In this document: positions 37,834 through 48,729 of the stretch, in pieces
How positions within the stretch are numbered: position 1 is the stretch's first letter
Layout of the letters: every line of letters starts with the position of its first letter
DNA from: Nymphaea colorata
Taxonomy: Eukaryota; Streptophyta; Magnoliopsida; Nymphaeales; Nymphaeaceae
Reading direction: 5' to 3'
Length of the DNA: 64,000 nt
Assembly: GCF_008831285.2 (NCBI RefSeq)
Contig: NC_045139.1
Location: forward strand, 9,695,204-9,759,203
Translations under genes and position numbers: made by a program
Notes under the pieces: generated by a model
What the model saw: the letters and a program-made list of their open reading frames with translations, nothing else
Databases searched by the model: none
What the model was told of the DNA's origin: nothing

Positions 37834-38645
37834 AGAGACGCTCTGAGCAGAAGCGCAAGAGAGCTGCTCCTCGCTCGAGCATCCTCCTTTCTTGGGTTGA
37901 AAAGAGAAAAACATCCCAACCTCTGCCCGCTTGAGCCCTTGCCCGTTTTTCAGAGTCACTCCTCTGTTCTGTCCGCCTGAGCGTTCTGCTCAGCCCGCCC
38001 CTGCATCGTCCGCTCGAGCACCCTGCTCGAGCGTCCTTTTTTGCTCGAGCGATCTTCTCTGTCCGCTCGACCCCCAGCTCCGTTTGCTCCTAAATCGCCT
38101 GCTCGAGCGCTCGCTCCTGCACCGCCCGAGCGAGCGATCTGCTGGGTACTAGGGCTTCCTTTCTCTCTGAATGAGGCTAAGAGAGTGTGCAAAGAGAAAT
38201 AGGATTCCTTCTCTGCTGTGACCCTCCGATGTTGATTCCCTTTCATCCTGCCCGAGTGATTTCTTCTCCTTTGTGTCTGGACTGCCATCGCCCTTCGCCA
38301 GAGCATCCTGCTGGAGCGGTACTGTCGCTCCACCAGCTCGAACGCCTGCTTTCTAGAGCATTGCTTGCATCGTCCGCCTGCACCGCCCACTCAAGGTTCT
38401 GTTCGCCCGAGCGTCCAAATCTGTTCGAGTGCTTCTGCATCGCTCGCTCGAGCGCTCAATAGCTCGGTGCCTTTGCCGCTCTCGTGCTGCCCTCCTTTTC
38501 TCACTCGAATCACTGGTCGGGAGGGAGACCGTCCTTGAAATCGGAGGTCACGTAAGTGTGCATTTTTTTTTATCATTGCAAGAAGGATTCAGGTTGGATC
38601 CACAGCTCGTATTAATTTTTCTTGCGCATTCAATATTCTTTGACT
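37834..38645 (+). other. Leader of element D with GCTCGAGC palindromes
   Basis: The untranslated leader is GC-rich between 37860 and 38540, unlike the AT-rich gag and pol. Exact GCTCGAGC palindromes occur at 37873, 38012, 38025, 38043, 38101 and 38446, with many near copies (GCCCGAGCG, GTTCGAGTG). No long plausible frame is conserved in it. It may act as a structured RNA region for packaging or dimerisation; that is inference. Confidence 0.7.
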
Positions 38646-39575
38646 ATGGCGACAACTCCTCTTGTTGATCGGACTGATATTTCTAGTGATCAAAATGAGT
38701 CACCTTTCGTCATGCACCATTCTGATAATCCTGGTGCTATCTTAGTGACTAATCCCCTTCTTGGAGATAACTATTCTACATGGCGACCGGCAATGAAAAT
38801 GGCCCTGAGTGCCAAGAACAAGTTGGGATTTGTTGATGGTTCTATTTCAAAACCCGCAACCACTAGCTTGGACTACATGCCATGGGTTCGCTGTAATGAC
38901 TTGGTTTTATCATGGATTCTTAACTCATTATCCAAGGAGATAGCAAATAGCGTCATCTATGCAAGTGAAGCTCACGAGGTTTGGATTGATCTTCAAGAAC
39001 GTTTCTCTCAAGGTAATGCTGCTCGTATTTATCAATTGAAGAAGATGATATCTGATTTACGCCAAGAACACAATTCATTGGTTGTCTACTTCACTACACT
39101 TAAAACTTTTTGGGATAAACTTGGATCTTATTCAACTGTGTCTACATGTACTTGTGGTGCGTTTAAAGAGTTTCATTCATGTCAAGATCATGAAAAAGTT
39201 TATCAGTTCCTGATGGGATTGAATGAAAGTTTTAGCAATCTTCGAAGCCAGATTCTTGCTATTGATCCTCTACCCAACATTAATAAGGTATATGCTATGT
39301 TGCTTCAAGAAGAGACTCAACGTCTTCTCACACCAAAAATGTCTGGATCCACTAACATAGCTCTTGCAGCTAGGTCTTCTCCTACATCGTATACCAAACG
39401 GAATCAGGCAAGAATGCCTAATGCTACTCGCAATCGTCCTCGACCAAAGTGTGATCATTGTGGAATGCTTGGACATATAAAATCTCGATGTTATGTGCTT
39501 CATGGTTATCCTCCAAATCATCCTAAGGCTACATGTTCAACTGGTGATTCATCTAAAATTGAACAGGCGCAATAG
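38646..39575 (+). CDS. gag: Gag of element D
   Basis: A 309-residue frame from ATG 38646 (MATTPLV); the open frame continues upstream but this ATG fits copia Gag. It forms the virus-like particle that packages the element RNA. Early residues GDNYSTWRPAMKMALSAKNK and LGFVDGS are the UBN2-type copia Gag signature, and the zinc knuckle C-x2-C-x4-H-x4-C lies at about 269-282 (CDHCGMLGHIKSRC). It ends at TAG 39573-39575. Pol continues in the same frame just after, so either this stop is a mutation in one long polyprotein or it is bypassed. Confidence 0.88.
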   Translation: MATTPLVDRTDISSDQNESPFVMHHSDNPGAILVTNPLLGDNYSTWRPAMKMALSAKNKLGFVDGSISKPATTSLDYMPWVRCNDLVLSWILNSLSKEIANSVIYASEAHEVWIDLQERFSQGNAARIYQLKKMISDLRQEHNSLVVYFTTLKTFWDKLGSYSTVSTCTCGAFKEFHSCQDHEKVYQFLMGLNESFSNLRSQILAIDPLPNINKVYAMLLQEETQRLLTPKMSGSTNIALAARSSPTSYTKRNQARMPNATRNRPRPKCDHCGMLGHIKSRCYVLHGYPPNHPKATCSTGDSSKIEQAQ

Positions 39576-42500
39576 GGAGAAACATCGGCAAACAATGTAA
39601 AAGTCAATGCTATTTTGTCACAACTTACCGAAGAACAGGTCAGTCAATTGGCATCTTGGTTAAATGTTGATACTTCACCGGCTGCCGCTAATCTAGCAGG
39701 TAAACAATCATTCTCAACACATTTTCCTTGGATTATTGACACCAGAGCCTCAGACCATATGACCCCTCATTTACATTTGCTTTCTAATATCAAAATTCTA
39801 TCAAAACAGCGTGTGATTAACCTACCCAATGGAGATCAAACACTAGTCTCTACTACTGGAACAGTTTACCTTTCAGCTGATGTCCTATATATTCTTGATT
39901 TTAAATACAATTTATTATCAGTTCCAAAGTTCACCAAGCCCACTAATTGTATTGTTGTTTTTCTTCCAACCTGTTGTGCTTTTCAGGACCTTTTGTCGAG
40001 GAAGCTGATTGGAGTGGGTAACTTGAGCGGTGGACTTTACCATCTTCTTCTTCCAACTACTTCTCATGCTTTGTTTGCTTCTCGTAGTAATAAGACAGCT
40101 CATATATGGCATATGAGACTTGGACATCCTTCATTTCATAAGTCTTTTTCATTGAATGAAAACATCTCTATTTCCAAGCACGATTCTCCTTGTGATGCAT
40201 GTCTTAAAGCTAAATTCACTTGTTTACCTTTTCCAACTAGTACTAGTAGAGCAAGTGATCCGTTTGGCTTGATTCATTGTGATATTTGGGGAGGATATGC
40301 TACGTCGTCTCACACGGGTGCACATTACTTCCTTACTATCGTAGATGATTTTACACGATCTACTTGGGTTTTCTTGATGAGGTTCGCATGTGAAACATTT
40401 TCTTGTTTAACTCGTTTTTGTGCCATGGTGTTTACTCAATTCAATACTCATGTGAAATGTGTTCAGAGTGATAATGGTGCTGAATTTACAGCTCATAATA
40501 TGCAAGCATATTTTCATGAGCATGGCATAGAACATCAAACCTCATGTGTTGGAACTCCTCAACAAAATGGACGTTTTGAGAGGAAGCATCGCCATCTACT
40601 AGAGGTGGCGCGAGCACTTAGGTTTCAAGCAAATCTCCCGGTAACTTTTTGGGGTGAATGTATTTTGACAACAACCTTTTTAATTAATAGAATGCCGTCA
40701 ACTCTTTTAAATAACAAATCTCCGTTTGAACTTCTCTTTCATAAAAAGCCCAATTATGAAGATTTGCGTGTTTTTGGATGCTTGTGTTATGCCAAAAATT
40801 TAAACCCCATGCATAAGTTTTCATCACGTGCACAAAAATGTGTTTTTGTCGGATATCCTCATAATCAGAAAGGGTATCGGGTATATGATTTGGATACCAA
40901 ACAAATTTTTACAAGCAGAGATATATCTTTTTTTGAGGATAAATTTTCATTTCTAACCGAACAATGCCATACAAACGATTCGAACAATGTTGTTTTACCT
41001 CATCCTCAACCAGATTACCTTGGAGAGGAATATATGTCATCGTGTGAGAATGGTGTTCCAGCAAATTCCTCCCCGTTATCACCTATTCAACCTCCCGATT
41101 CCATCAACAATGACCAAAATCTATCAGTTTCAGATCATCGACCTATGTCAGATGATCCACCTCCTCCAGATTCACTTGCTCTACCGAAATCTAGTCGTCC
41201 TCGTCATTCCTCATCCTATCTTCAAGATTATGTGTGTTCCAATGTGATGGTTATAAGTTCACCGCCTAAGGAATCTACTTCAACTAAGCAATCCTCAGGT
41301 ACACGTTATCCCATACGCAATTATTTACCTGTTCACAAATTCTCTAAATCTCTTTATGCATTTTTAACCTCTATCATGAGTAATGTTGAACCTAGCTCGT
41401 ATGCGGAAGCGGTTAAGTATCAACATTGGCGAAGTGCTATGGCAGATGAGATTCAGGCTCTTGAACAAAACAGTACATGGTCTATTACTACTTTGCCTCC
41501 ACACAAAAATCCCATTGGTTGTCGTTGGGTTTATAAGATAAAACGGCGTTCAGATGGAAGTATTGAACGCTACAAAGCCAGACTTGTTGCTAAAGGATAC
41601 ACTCAACTAGAGGGTCTTGATTATCATGAGACATTTGCTCCGGTTGCAAAGTTAACAACCATGCACACACTTCTTGCTCTTGCTTCTATTCAAAGATGGC
41701 ATTTATATCAAATGGATGTGAGTAATGCATTCATACATGGAGAATTACATGAGGAAATATACATGACCATTCCTCCAGGCCTTCTGCGTGAGGGGGAGTA
41801 TTCTAGTAATAAAGTATGTCGTCTTCATAAGTCTCTGTACGGACTCAAGCAAGCGCCACGTAACTGGTTTCACAAGCTATTATCTGCACTCAAAGGCATT
41901 GGTTTCATTCAATCATCAGCTGACAATACTCTCTTTACTAGGAAACATGAAAAACAATTCATTGTTATTCTTGTCTATGTTGATGATCTTATCATTGCAG
42001 GAAATGATGAACCAGGAATTGCTTCAGTTAAGCAATATTTACATTCAAAATTTCACATTAAGGACTTTGGAATACTTAAGTATTTTCTTGGCATAGAAGT
42101 TGCAAGAGCGCCATCGGGAATATTTCTAAGTCAAAGAAAATATATCATGGATATTTTGATTGATGCAGGTTTGATAGGAGCCAAGCCTATAGACTTTCCA
42201 ATGGAGCAACAATTGCGTTTAACTCCCAATGATGGTATTCCATTGAAAGATCTAGCTAAATACAGGAGGTTAGCTGGACGTTTGATCTATTTAACCATTA
42301 CTCGTCCAGATATAATGTATTCAGTCCAAGTTCTCAGTCAGTTCATGCAATCGCTACGGACTACACACTATGAAGCGGCACTTAGAGTATTGAAGTATTT
42401 GAAGGCTTCACCAGCAAAAAGAATATTTTTATCCTCATCAAGTGCAAAACAATTGAGGGCCTATTGTGACTCAGATTGGGCTAGTTGTCCTACCACTCGT

Positions 42501-42806
42501 AAATTAGTTAGTGGATATATTGTGTTCTTGGGGAATAGTCCTATTTCTTGGAAATCAAAGAAGCAGTCTACTATTGCCAGATCGTCTGCTGAAGCAGAAT
42601 ACCGGGCAATGGCTTTGACAACTTGTGAAGTTGTTTGGTTAAAAGCTTTATTGAATGACTTAGGATGGAGTCATGATAAACCAGTCAATTTATATTGCAA
42701 CAATCAAGCTGCTCTGCATATTTCAGCAAATCCAGTTTTTCATGAAAGAACGAAACACATAGAGCTAGATTGTCACTTTGTAAGAGAAAAAATCAGCAAG
42801 GAATAA
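39576..42806 (+). pseudogene. pol: Pol of element D: protease, integrase, reverse transcriptase, RNase H
   Basis: Open from the codon after the Gag stop; residue numbers here count from the first ATG at 39615 (1063 residues). The protease has DTRAS at 42-46 where D[ST]GAS is required, so the catalytic loop Gly is replaced by Arg (codon 39744-39746). Integrase has the HHCC-type zinc region and catalytic D223, D286 and E322 with the D-35-E spacing. Reverse transcriptase has YVDD at 788-791. RNase H has YCDSDWA and SSAEAEY. The frame stops at 42804-42806 after a one-base loss near 42795; the usual last roughly 43 residues, including LADIFTKPLG, follow in another frame to TGA 42929-42931. Enzymes for copying and insertion are otherwise complete. 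Confidence 0.88.
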
Positions 42807-42929
42807 TTCAGGCTCATCATGTATCATCATGTTTACAACTAGCTGATATTTTCACTAAACCATTGGGAAAAGACAGTTTTCAAACTTTAAGAATCAAGTT
42901 GGGTGTTTCAGATTTGCACACACCAACTT

Positions 42930-42938
42930 GAGGGGGAG
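42930..42938 (+). other. Polypurine tract of element D
   Basis: GAGGGGGAG directly before the 3' LTR, the primer for plus-strand synthesis. Confidence 0.85.
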
Positions 42939-43201
42939 TATTGGAGAGGAAAATCAGTTTGCTGATTTTCAGGAATCAAGAAAAAAAAAATCTTTCCTAT
43001 ACATCAAAGAGGAAAATCAGAAAGTGAAATTTCAGGAAAGAAATTATATTCTTTCCTAAGATTGTGGTCTCTCAATCCCAAAATTTGTGGGATCTGTATA
43101 TGCCTGTAAAGTTGTATAAATACCTCACCATATGTGAAATGAAAAATTAAGTTGGCTCACTCATCTTTTTTTTCTCTCGTTTCATCACGTTCTTCTTCAC
43201 A
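42939..43201 (+). repeat. 3' LTR of element D
   Basis: Begins TATTGGAGAGG and ends CTTCTTCACA, followed by TTCAA. It carries four extra bases in GGAAAGAAATT compared with the 5' LTR. Confidence 0.92.
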
Positions 43202-43447
43202 TTCAAAGAGAGAGCCAACAACGAACAAAAAGGTCATGAAAGATGAGGCTGCATAATAGCTAGTGGGCGCCATGATGTCCCGAGGGGCCACTTTAGAAGC
43301 TTAGACATTCATTTGAATGGGTAGCAAGGAGTTTTCACCATGCTTTAATTATTAAACATGCAATGAAACTTTATACCTTCAAATGGACATTTTCTTAGAG
43401 AAAGCAATATTATGTGGTAAAAAAGTTGGTCATTAGTTGTCACTTAA

Positions 43448-43610
43448 GGGGTTGTTTGATAGTAAGAACACTATGTGAGTGTTCCATAAATCTCACCCAA
43501 AGATTGAGCCATATTCAAGAACACTAATACTAATGTTTCATGAAACTGGACCAATATTGAAAGTAAATTCATGAAAAACTCACATAGTGTCTTTGCAACC
43601 AAACAATACA
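43448..43610. mobile_element. Tourist-like MITE
   Basis: 163 bp with terminal inverted repeats (TTGTTTGATAGTAAGAACAC near 43452 against GTGTCTTTGCAACCAAACAA at 43587-43606) and a TAA target duplication at 43445-43447 and 43611-43613. TAA duplication and GG...TTGTTTG ends fit the PIF/Harbinger (Tourist) group. No coding capacity. Confidence 0.72.
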
Positions 43611-43613
43611 TAA

Positions 43614-44374
43614 AGTCTCAGCTCACGTATTTAACAATTTCCTTGTCCCACCATGTCTGTGCACACACACACACACACAAAATAAAAATTGACCCTACAT
43701 GGACAAAGGTTGGCTTTTACTATTTCATTCAAGTGCTAGTATTTGGATATTGGTGGGACCTGTTCAATCAGGACCTGCCATTCTCCGAAATATAATAAGC
43801 TTGAAAGAAATTTATGAATTCTCTATGTCAAATTTAGAAGGCAAAGTCGTGTGGGCTTCTCTTGTTCGTATTTGAATTGAATATGTTAACATCCAATAAA
43901 GTCGATATGATAAAAAAGTACATGTTATTCCAACACTGGTCCGATGACATTCCTGCGTGAGATAGAAAGACTAAAACAATGAGATGACCGATACACTGGA
44001 TCGGAGATTTTGGTCAACCGTGTAAAACAATTGTTGATGGCACTTGAAAGTTAAAACACCAATTCTGATATGTGTCGACGTCAAGTGTTTCTTCATCATA
44101 GGGGCAGAATTGTATTAGGAAAACAGTACTATAGTATCAAAATTTTGATAAAGGCCAAAATATAATTTTCAAAATTTTTAAATAGGTTAAAAAAAATTAA
44201 TTGCATGTAGAATTTTAAAAAAAGAAGTGTTTTTTGAGAAGGGGCCATCAAACCACATTGGTTGAATTCCTTTTGTACAACTTTTCAATCCACAACTAGG
44301 ACAAAAAAAAAAGTGACTCTCTGATATAAAATATATTAAACAAAAGCAAAATAAAAAGGTTGTCTGATAAGGCC
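43614..44374. other. Intergenic, nothing recognised
   Basis: AT-rich sequence with a short CA run near 43663. No open frame, RNA gene or repeat boundary that I can support. Confidence 0.5.
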
Positions 44375-44382
44375 AAGGATAG

Positions 44383-44643
44383 TAAGGGTGGGCATGGGGC
44401 TAAGCCGGTGAGCCTGGCCCGATAGCTCCGCTCTCGCCCCGGGTTTTAAAATTAAAAAAAAAAAAAATTTAATTATAAAATAATTTTTTAATATAAAATA
44501 TATTTAATAATAATAAATATATTTAAAACAAAAAAAAATTAAAAAAAATAATTTTTTTAATCTAAGCAGGCCGAGCTGGGCTTATCGGGGCTGACCCGGG
44601 CCTGGCTCGGGCTAGGTTTTTCCCGGCCCAATACCCAGGCCTA
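44383..44643. mobile_element. hAT-like MITE, opposite orientation
   Basis: Begins TAAGGGTGGGCATGG and ends TACCCAGGCCTA, the mirror arrangement of 30940-31202. Flanks AAGGATAG (44375-44382) and AAGGGCAG (44644-44651) agree at six of eight bases. GC-rich ends around a very AT-rich centre. Confidence 0.65.
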
Positions 44644-44651
44644 AAGGGCAG

Positions 44652-46838
44652 GCTGGCAAGGGCAATGGACCCTTTTCAATTTTTTTTTTAATTCTACATG
44701 TAATCTATAAAAAAAAATATTTAGCTTCTCTAAAATTTTGAAAAATTAATATTTCAATCTCTATAAATTTCAATCCTCTTAATAAAATTTTTTTAGCTGT
44801 GCCCTTTGCATCCATATGCAACCGGTGCAGGTCATTACATGCATGGATGTTGAAAGCTAGCTATTTTTTCCCATAAGTTCCTAGATTGTAGAATTAATAA
44901 ATACATTGTCTCCTTGAGTTAGCACAAGTTATTTCTTTATCCGACTTCGCTCTTTTGTAACGCAATAAACATAAATGCTAATCACTGCAAATTTTTTGAC
45001 AATGACGAAATCACTCTTGACAGATGTGCAATTGGTTGTTACCTCAATAATGTGATTATAATGAGCTTCTTATGTGTTTGTTTACAAGTCATCTAACCAT
45101 GTTGATTGAACGCTTCATGATAGTGCGTGTGTATATATGTTTGAAGTCCGTTTCTGGGTGCGTAACACATGAGCTGATATGCGCGTGGGCATGGCATGCG
45201 CCTCCCTTAAAAACAAAAAAACAAAAACATTTTGTATATAATTTAAAAAAAAGTCGTGTAAAATATATAGAAATTTTAAAAAATAATATTCTGACTCTCA
45301 TTAATATTTTTGAAACCATAATCGAGTGGCCGGTAGTCAAAGAAAGCTTCTCCCCATTCGGGAACAAACCGAGCCTCTAACTCCTTTGTCAACTTCCCTT
45401 CAACATGCATAGTCCAAAGTGGCTAAAGCCAAATTTTACCAATTGAAAAAATTGAATTCTAATTATGAGAAACTTTAGGGTGATTTACATGGTGGGATCA
45501 TCCAAGAAACATCACCTCATCCTCTAGAAAAGGGTTCACATTTGGGTAGCCAGTCTTTGTGAAGCACACAAGAGACCAAAATATTCATTTCTGGACTGAA
45601 AAATTTCTTATAATTTAATCCATAACAATTTTCACATTGAACCCACAAATATGACTATATCTTTTATTTCCATCTAAAGCATTATGTCAGTAACGCCAGT
45701 AATCATTATTTTCATCCAGCTACAGCTCATACTCTAGCTGTATCAAATCTCATGCTTCATGCTGCATATGGGATGTGCAAAATAAATCATAATTCTGAAA
45801 ATCAACAAATAATGAGAGAAGATGGAATTACCTTTGGACGCTGAAGATTTGAATCCGCCAAATCAGGCATTCGCATCCTTAGTAAAAAAGGCAATACCGT
45901 GCGGATACAAATTGTGACGACGAATATAAGAAGGATGAATATGGAGAAGGACGACGTAGGTCCTCCCATAGACCCAACCACTATTCTTAAGGGACAGAAA
46001 AAAAAAATGTCATTCTTTTTTTTTTCTTTGTTTTGTTCCTTACGAATAGGTTCGACCAACTTATGCTTGTGGAGAGAAAGTTGCGTGTGCAGTATTCATG
46101 ATGCAGTAAAAGAGGGAATGACATTTTGAGCATTTGCTAAAAAGTTTTATAGTCTTTTTATTTTTTTCATTTTTATTTTTGTTTTTACAAAAAAAAATAT
46201 TATAAATTAAGAGTATTTTAGTCATTAATTATAATGACACACGAAAATTCATGCACCAGCATGACATGTTTGCCTCCCTTATTTCAGTCTCCCAACTCCC
46301 TAGAGCGTTTTTCTTTCATTGATGTCAGAAAAGTAACTGAAGCAGGTTATGTATGTTTCACTGATGCACAAAATTTTCCTGAGCTAGTATGATTAACAAT
46401 GAAAATTTTCTTTATAAATAAAAAAAGAGAACTTTTTATAAGGATGAAAAAAGAAAACTAAAATAAGTTAAAACACTAAAAAAGACATCTCTTTTAATTA
46501 ATTTTTAAAATATCTCAACTCCCTATCCTTTTCTTTTTAGAGTATATGTGTTGTGTGCACCAAGTCTCATTCCGCTCTCATGACCTGATGGGATTCGTGG
46601 ACGGGTCTAAGCCATGTCCATCGAAGACTATAAAAACTGACTCAGGGGTGAACGAATCCTGTTCATATTCAAGGCATCGGCATGATCAACTCTTGTTAAA
46701 CTCGTTATTATCTTCATCAAAGAAACCCATTCACAGCAAACTAGCTGGGGTTGATGTCGTTCTGCGTTTTTCGGTTGTTCTATTAAGCTTACATGTTCAT
46801 ACTTTACGATTCTTCTTTTATATTTACATATGAGAAAC
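44652..46838. other. Intergenic, no gene supported
   Basis: AT-rich sequence with several poly-A and poly-T runs. Short frames at 45072-45380, 45802-46059 and 46546-46833 have no domain, no codon character and no motif. I see nothing else here. Confidence 0.5.
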
Positions 46839-47957
46839 GCAAATATTTTCTCACAGGCAAAGCTGGGAACTAATCAAAACACGTCCAAGTTATTTCAAAG
46901 TTTGAGTTGCGGGTCATAAATTCAATTGGCAATTCATGCGGCTTCCCAAAAACTAGTCAAGCATCGATAAATTATCAACTAATTAGTTCACTTTGGGAGA
47001 TAAATTATGTACTTTTATATTTAGTTGGACGCTTGAAAACCTCCTTTCTTTTCACCGGACTACACCTTAGGACTGCGATTGGATGAATTCTAAAACGAGA
47101 AGATATTAAAGTAAAGAACAAACAACAACTTAATTGGGTTGCCAAATCCGAGCAGCTTAAGTGTTCATTGCGGGACCAACAAACTAGGCATTTTGTTTCT
47201 GGAATTAGGAAAATGAAACCTAGAATTTTGATTCCATAGTGCCACTCTCTTTGTCTGCGCTGTGCGCAAGCATATGATTGCCATTTACATACTAGTGCAT
47301 GAGTTTGCATGCCGGCATAACTATGTCTATATATTCATGCTTTGCTGAAAGGAGCTTTGGAAAACTCAGCTCAGTGTTCCAACCTTTTTTTCTCCTTGGG
47401 GAATAGTGGCATCTGAATTTACCTTCATTAGGGAGCGTTTGATAGCTTGGAATTTTGATTCCAGAATCATAATTCCTCTTTAAACTGGAATAGAATCAAA
47501 ATTCTAGGTTTCAGTTTCTTAATTCAAGAAACAAAATATCTGGTTTGTTTACTTTTATTCTGGCAGGCAATGACCACTTCAGCTGTTCGGATTTGGCAAC
47601 ACAATTGAGTTGTTGTTTGTTCTTTACTTTAATTCGATTCCCATTTCTTTTAATGTCTTCTCGTTTAAGTTGGAATTCATCTAATTGCAGTCCTAAGATG
47701 TAGTAAGGTGAGAAGAAAAGGAGGTTTTCAAGAGTTCAACGTCTAAATATAAAAGTAAATAGTTGGTCTCCGAAAACGAAGTAGTTAGTTGATAATTGAT
47801 CGATGCTTGAGCAGAATGTAGGAAGCCGCGTGAGTTGCCAATTGAGTTTCCCGTCTCCCAAAACGAGTTAGTCAGGAACTCAACACCCACAACCCAAAAT
47901 TTGAAATAAATTGGACATGTTGATTAGCTCCCAGCCTTGCCTGTTAGAAAAATATCA
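46839..47957. repeat. Large inverted repeat IR1 (hairpin-forming)
   Basis: Left arm about 46839-47238, right arm about 47488-47957, loop about 250 bases. Matching landmarks are CAGGCAAAGCTGGGA near 46854 against TCCCAGCCTTGCCTG near 47929, and TTGAAAACCTCCTTTC near 47034 against GAAAAGGAGGTTTTCAAG near 47714. I judge the arms about 80-85 percent identical. A transcript through it would fold into a stem of about 400 bp. It may be a fold-back transposon or an inverted duplication. No clear target duplication. Confidence 0.75.
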
Positions 47958-48025
47958 TTTCAGTTTGTTGATCTCCATAAATGATTTTATTTTACCTTTA
48001 CCCAGAAATCGACGTTTTATTTTAG

Positions 48026-48074
48026 GAGAGTACTACTGAACAGCCCCAATCACCAGAAGCGGAAGAAGAATATG
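48026..48074 (+). pseudogene. Exon-like fragment of an unidentified gene
   Basis: Forty-nine bases lie between a pyrimidine-rich TTTTATTTTAG and GTAAGT, reading ESTTEQPQSPEAEEEY plus one base: an acidic, low-complexity coding piece with both splice signals. No neighbouring exon is recognisable. An inverted copy of its second half lies near 48513-48545. Confidence 0.4.
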
Positions 48075-48546
48075 GTAAGTAAGAAGTCCATAATCAAATT
48101 CTTCTCCTGTGATCTTTCACTCTGTTGATCAGTACTTTTTTTTTCTGGGTTGTTTTCGGGATGATTCCATCCTTTTTGGGAACCCTACGGGTTTTTTTTT
48201 TTTTTTTGAGTGAGGGGAACGTCCTTCACATCTGGATCTGGGTTTCTATTATGCACATACTTTAACCTTGATCTTTCACTGCTGTTGTTAAATCCAGATG
48301 TGAATGACGTTCCTCTCACCCAAAAAAAAAAGAACAAAAAGAGGAAAAAAAAGAAGCTCAGTTAAGGAAATCAGAGGAACAACCTGCAGGGTCCGCAAAA
48401 AGATTAATGGACGGAATCATCTCAGAAACAACCGAGAAAGAAAAACACTGATCAACAGAGTGAAGTTCACTGGAGAAGAATATGATTATGGGCTTCTTAC
48501 TTACTATATTCTTCTTCCGCGTCTGGTGGTGATTGAGGACCGCTGT
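48040..48546. repeat. Large inverted repeat IR2 (hairpin-forming)
   Basis: Left arm about 48040-48237 and right arm about 48292-48546 around a 54-base loop. Matching words are GCGGAAGAAGAATATGG near 48059 against TATATTCTTCTTCCGC near 48506, CACTCTGTTGATCAGT at about 48118-48133 against ACTGATCAACAGAGTG at about 48448-48463, and CACATCTGGAT near 48227 against ATCCAGATGTG near 48293. The left arm starts in the exon-like piece 48026-48074, so the repeat duplicates an exon and its following intron in inverted form. Confidence 0.8.
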
Positions 48547-48729
48547 GTCCTTTTTCCTCACAGTCCTGCTCAGCTCAGTGCTCTCTCCGTCTCTCGTCCT
48601 CCCTTTCTCAGTCTTTCATTCTATTTCTCTATCTCCCTCTCTTCGTCTCCCGTTCTCTCCCTCACACCCAACAAGCTGATTGTCGTCCAGTTATGATTCC
48701 TTCCCAAAATATGTACTTCCGGCCTCCTT

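Larger units (their letters stand above)
37562..43201 (+). mobile_element. Ty1-copia element D, full length and young
   Basis: 5640 bp with LTRs of 259 and 263 bp and a TTCAA target duplication at 37557-37561 and 43202-43206. Order is LTR, primer site, 0.8-kb leader, gag, protease, integrase, reverse transcriptase, RNase H, polypurine tract, LTR: the copia order. The LTRs differ by about four substitutions and one 4-bp indel, so it inserted recently. Gag and pol are in the same frame, separated by one stop. Three lesions make it probably inactive. Confidence 0.93.

Noticed and set aside
37931-38462. Protein-coding frames in the leader of element D
   Set aside because: Frames on both strands arise from CTCGAG and GAGCG word repeats; they lie between the primer site and gag, where copia elements have no gene.
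38547-38590. Intron in the leader of element D (GTAAGT near 38550)
   Set aside because: The only acceptor-like AG lies too close for a plant intron, and the gag start does not need splicing.
48304-48696. 130-residue plus-strand frame
   Set aside because: It lies across the right arm of IR2 and a CT-rich run; basic and Ser/Leu-rich composition comes from the repeats.
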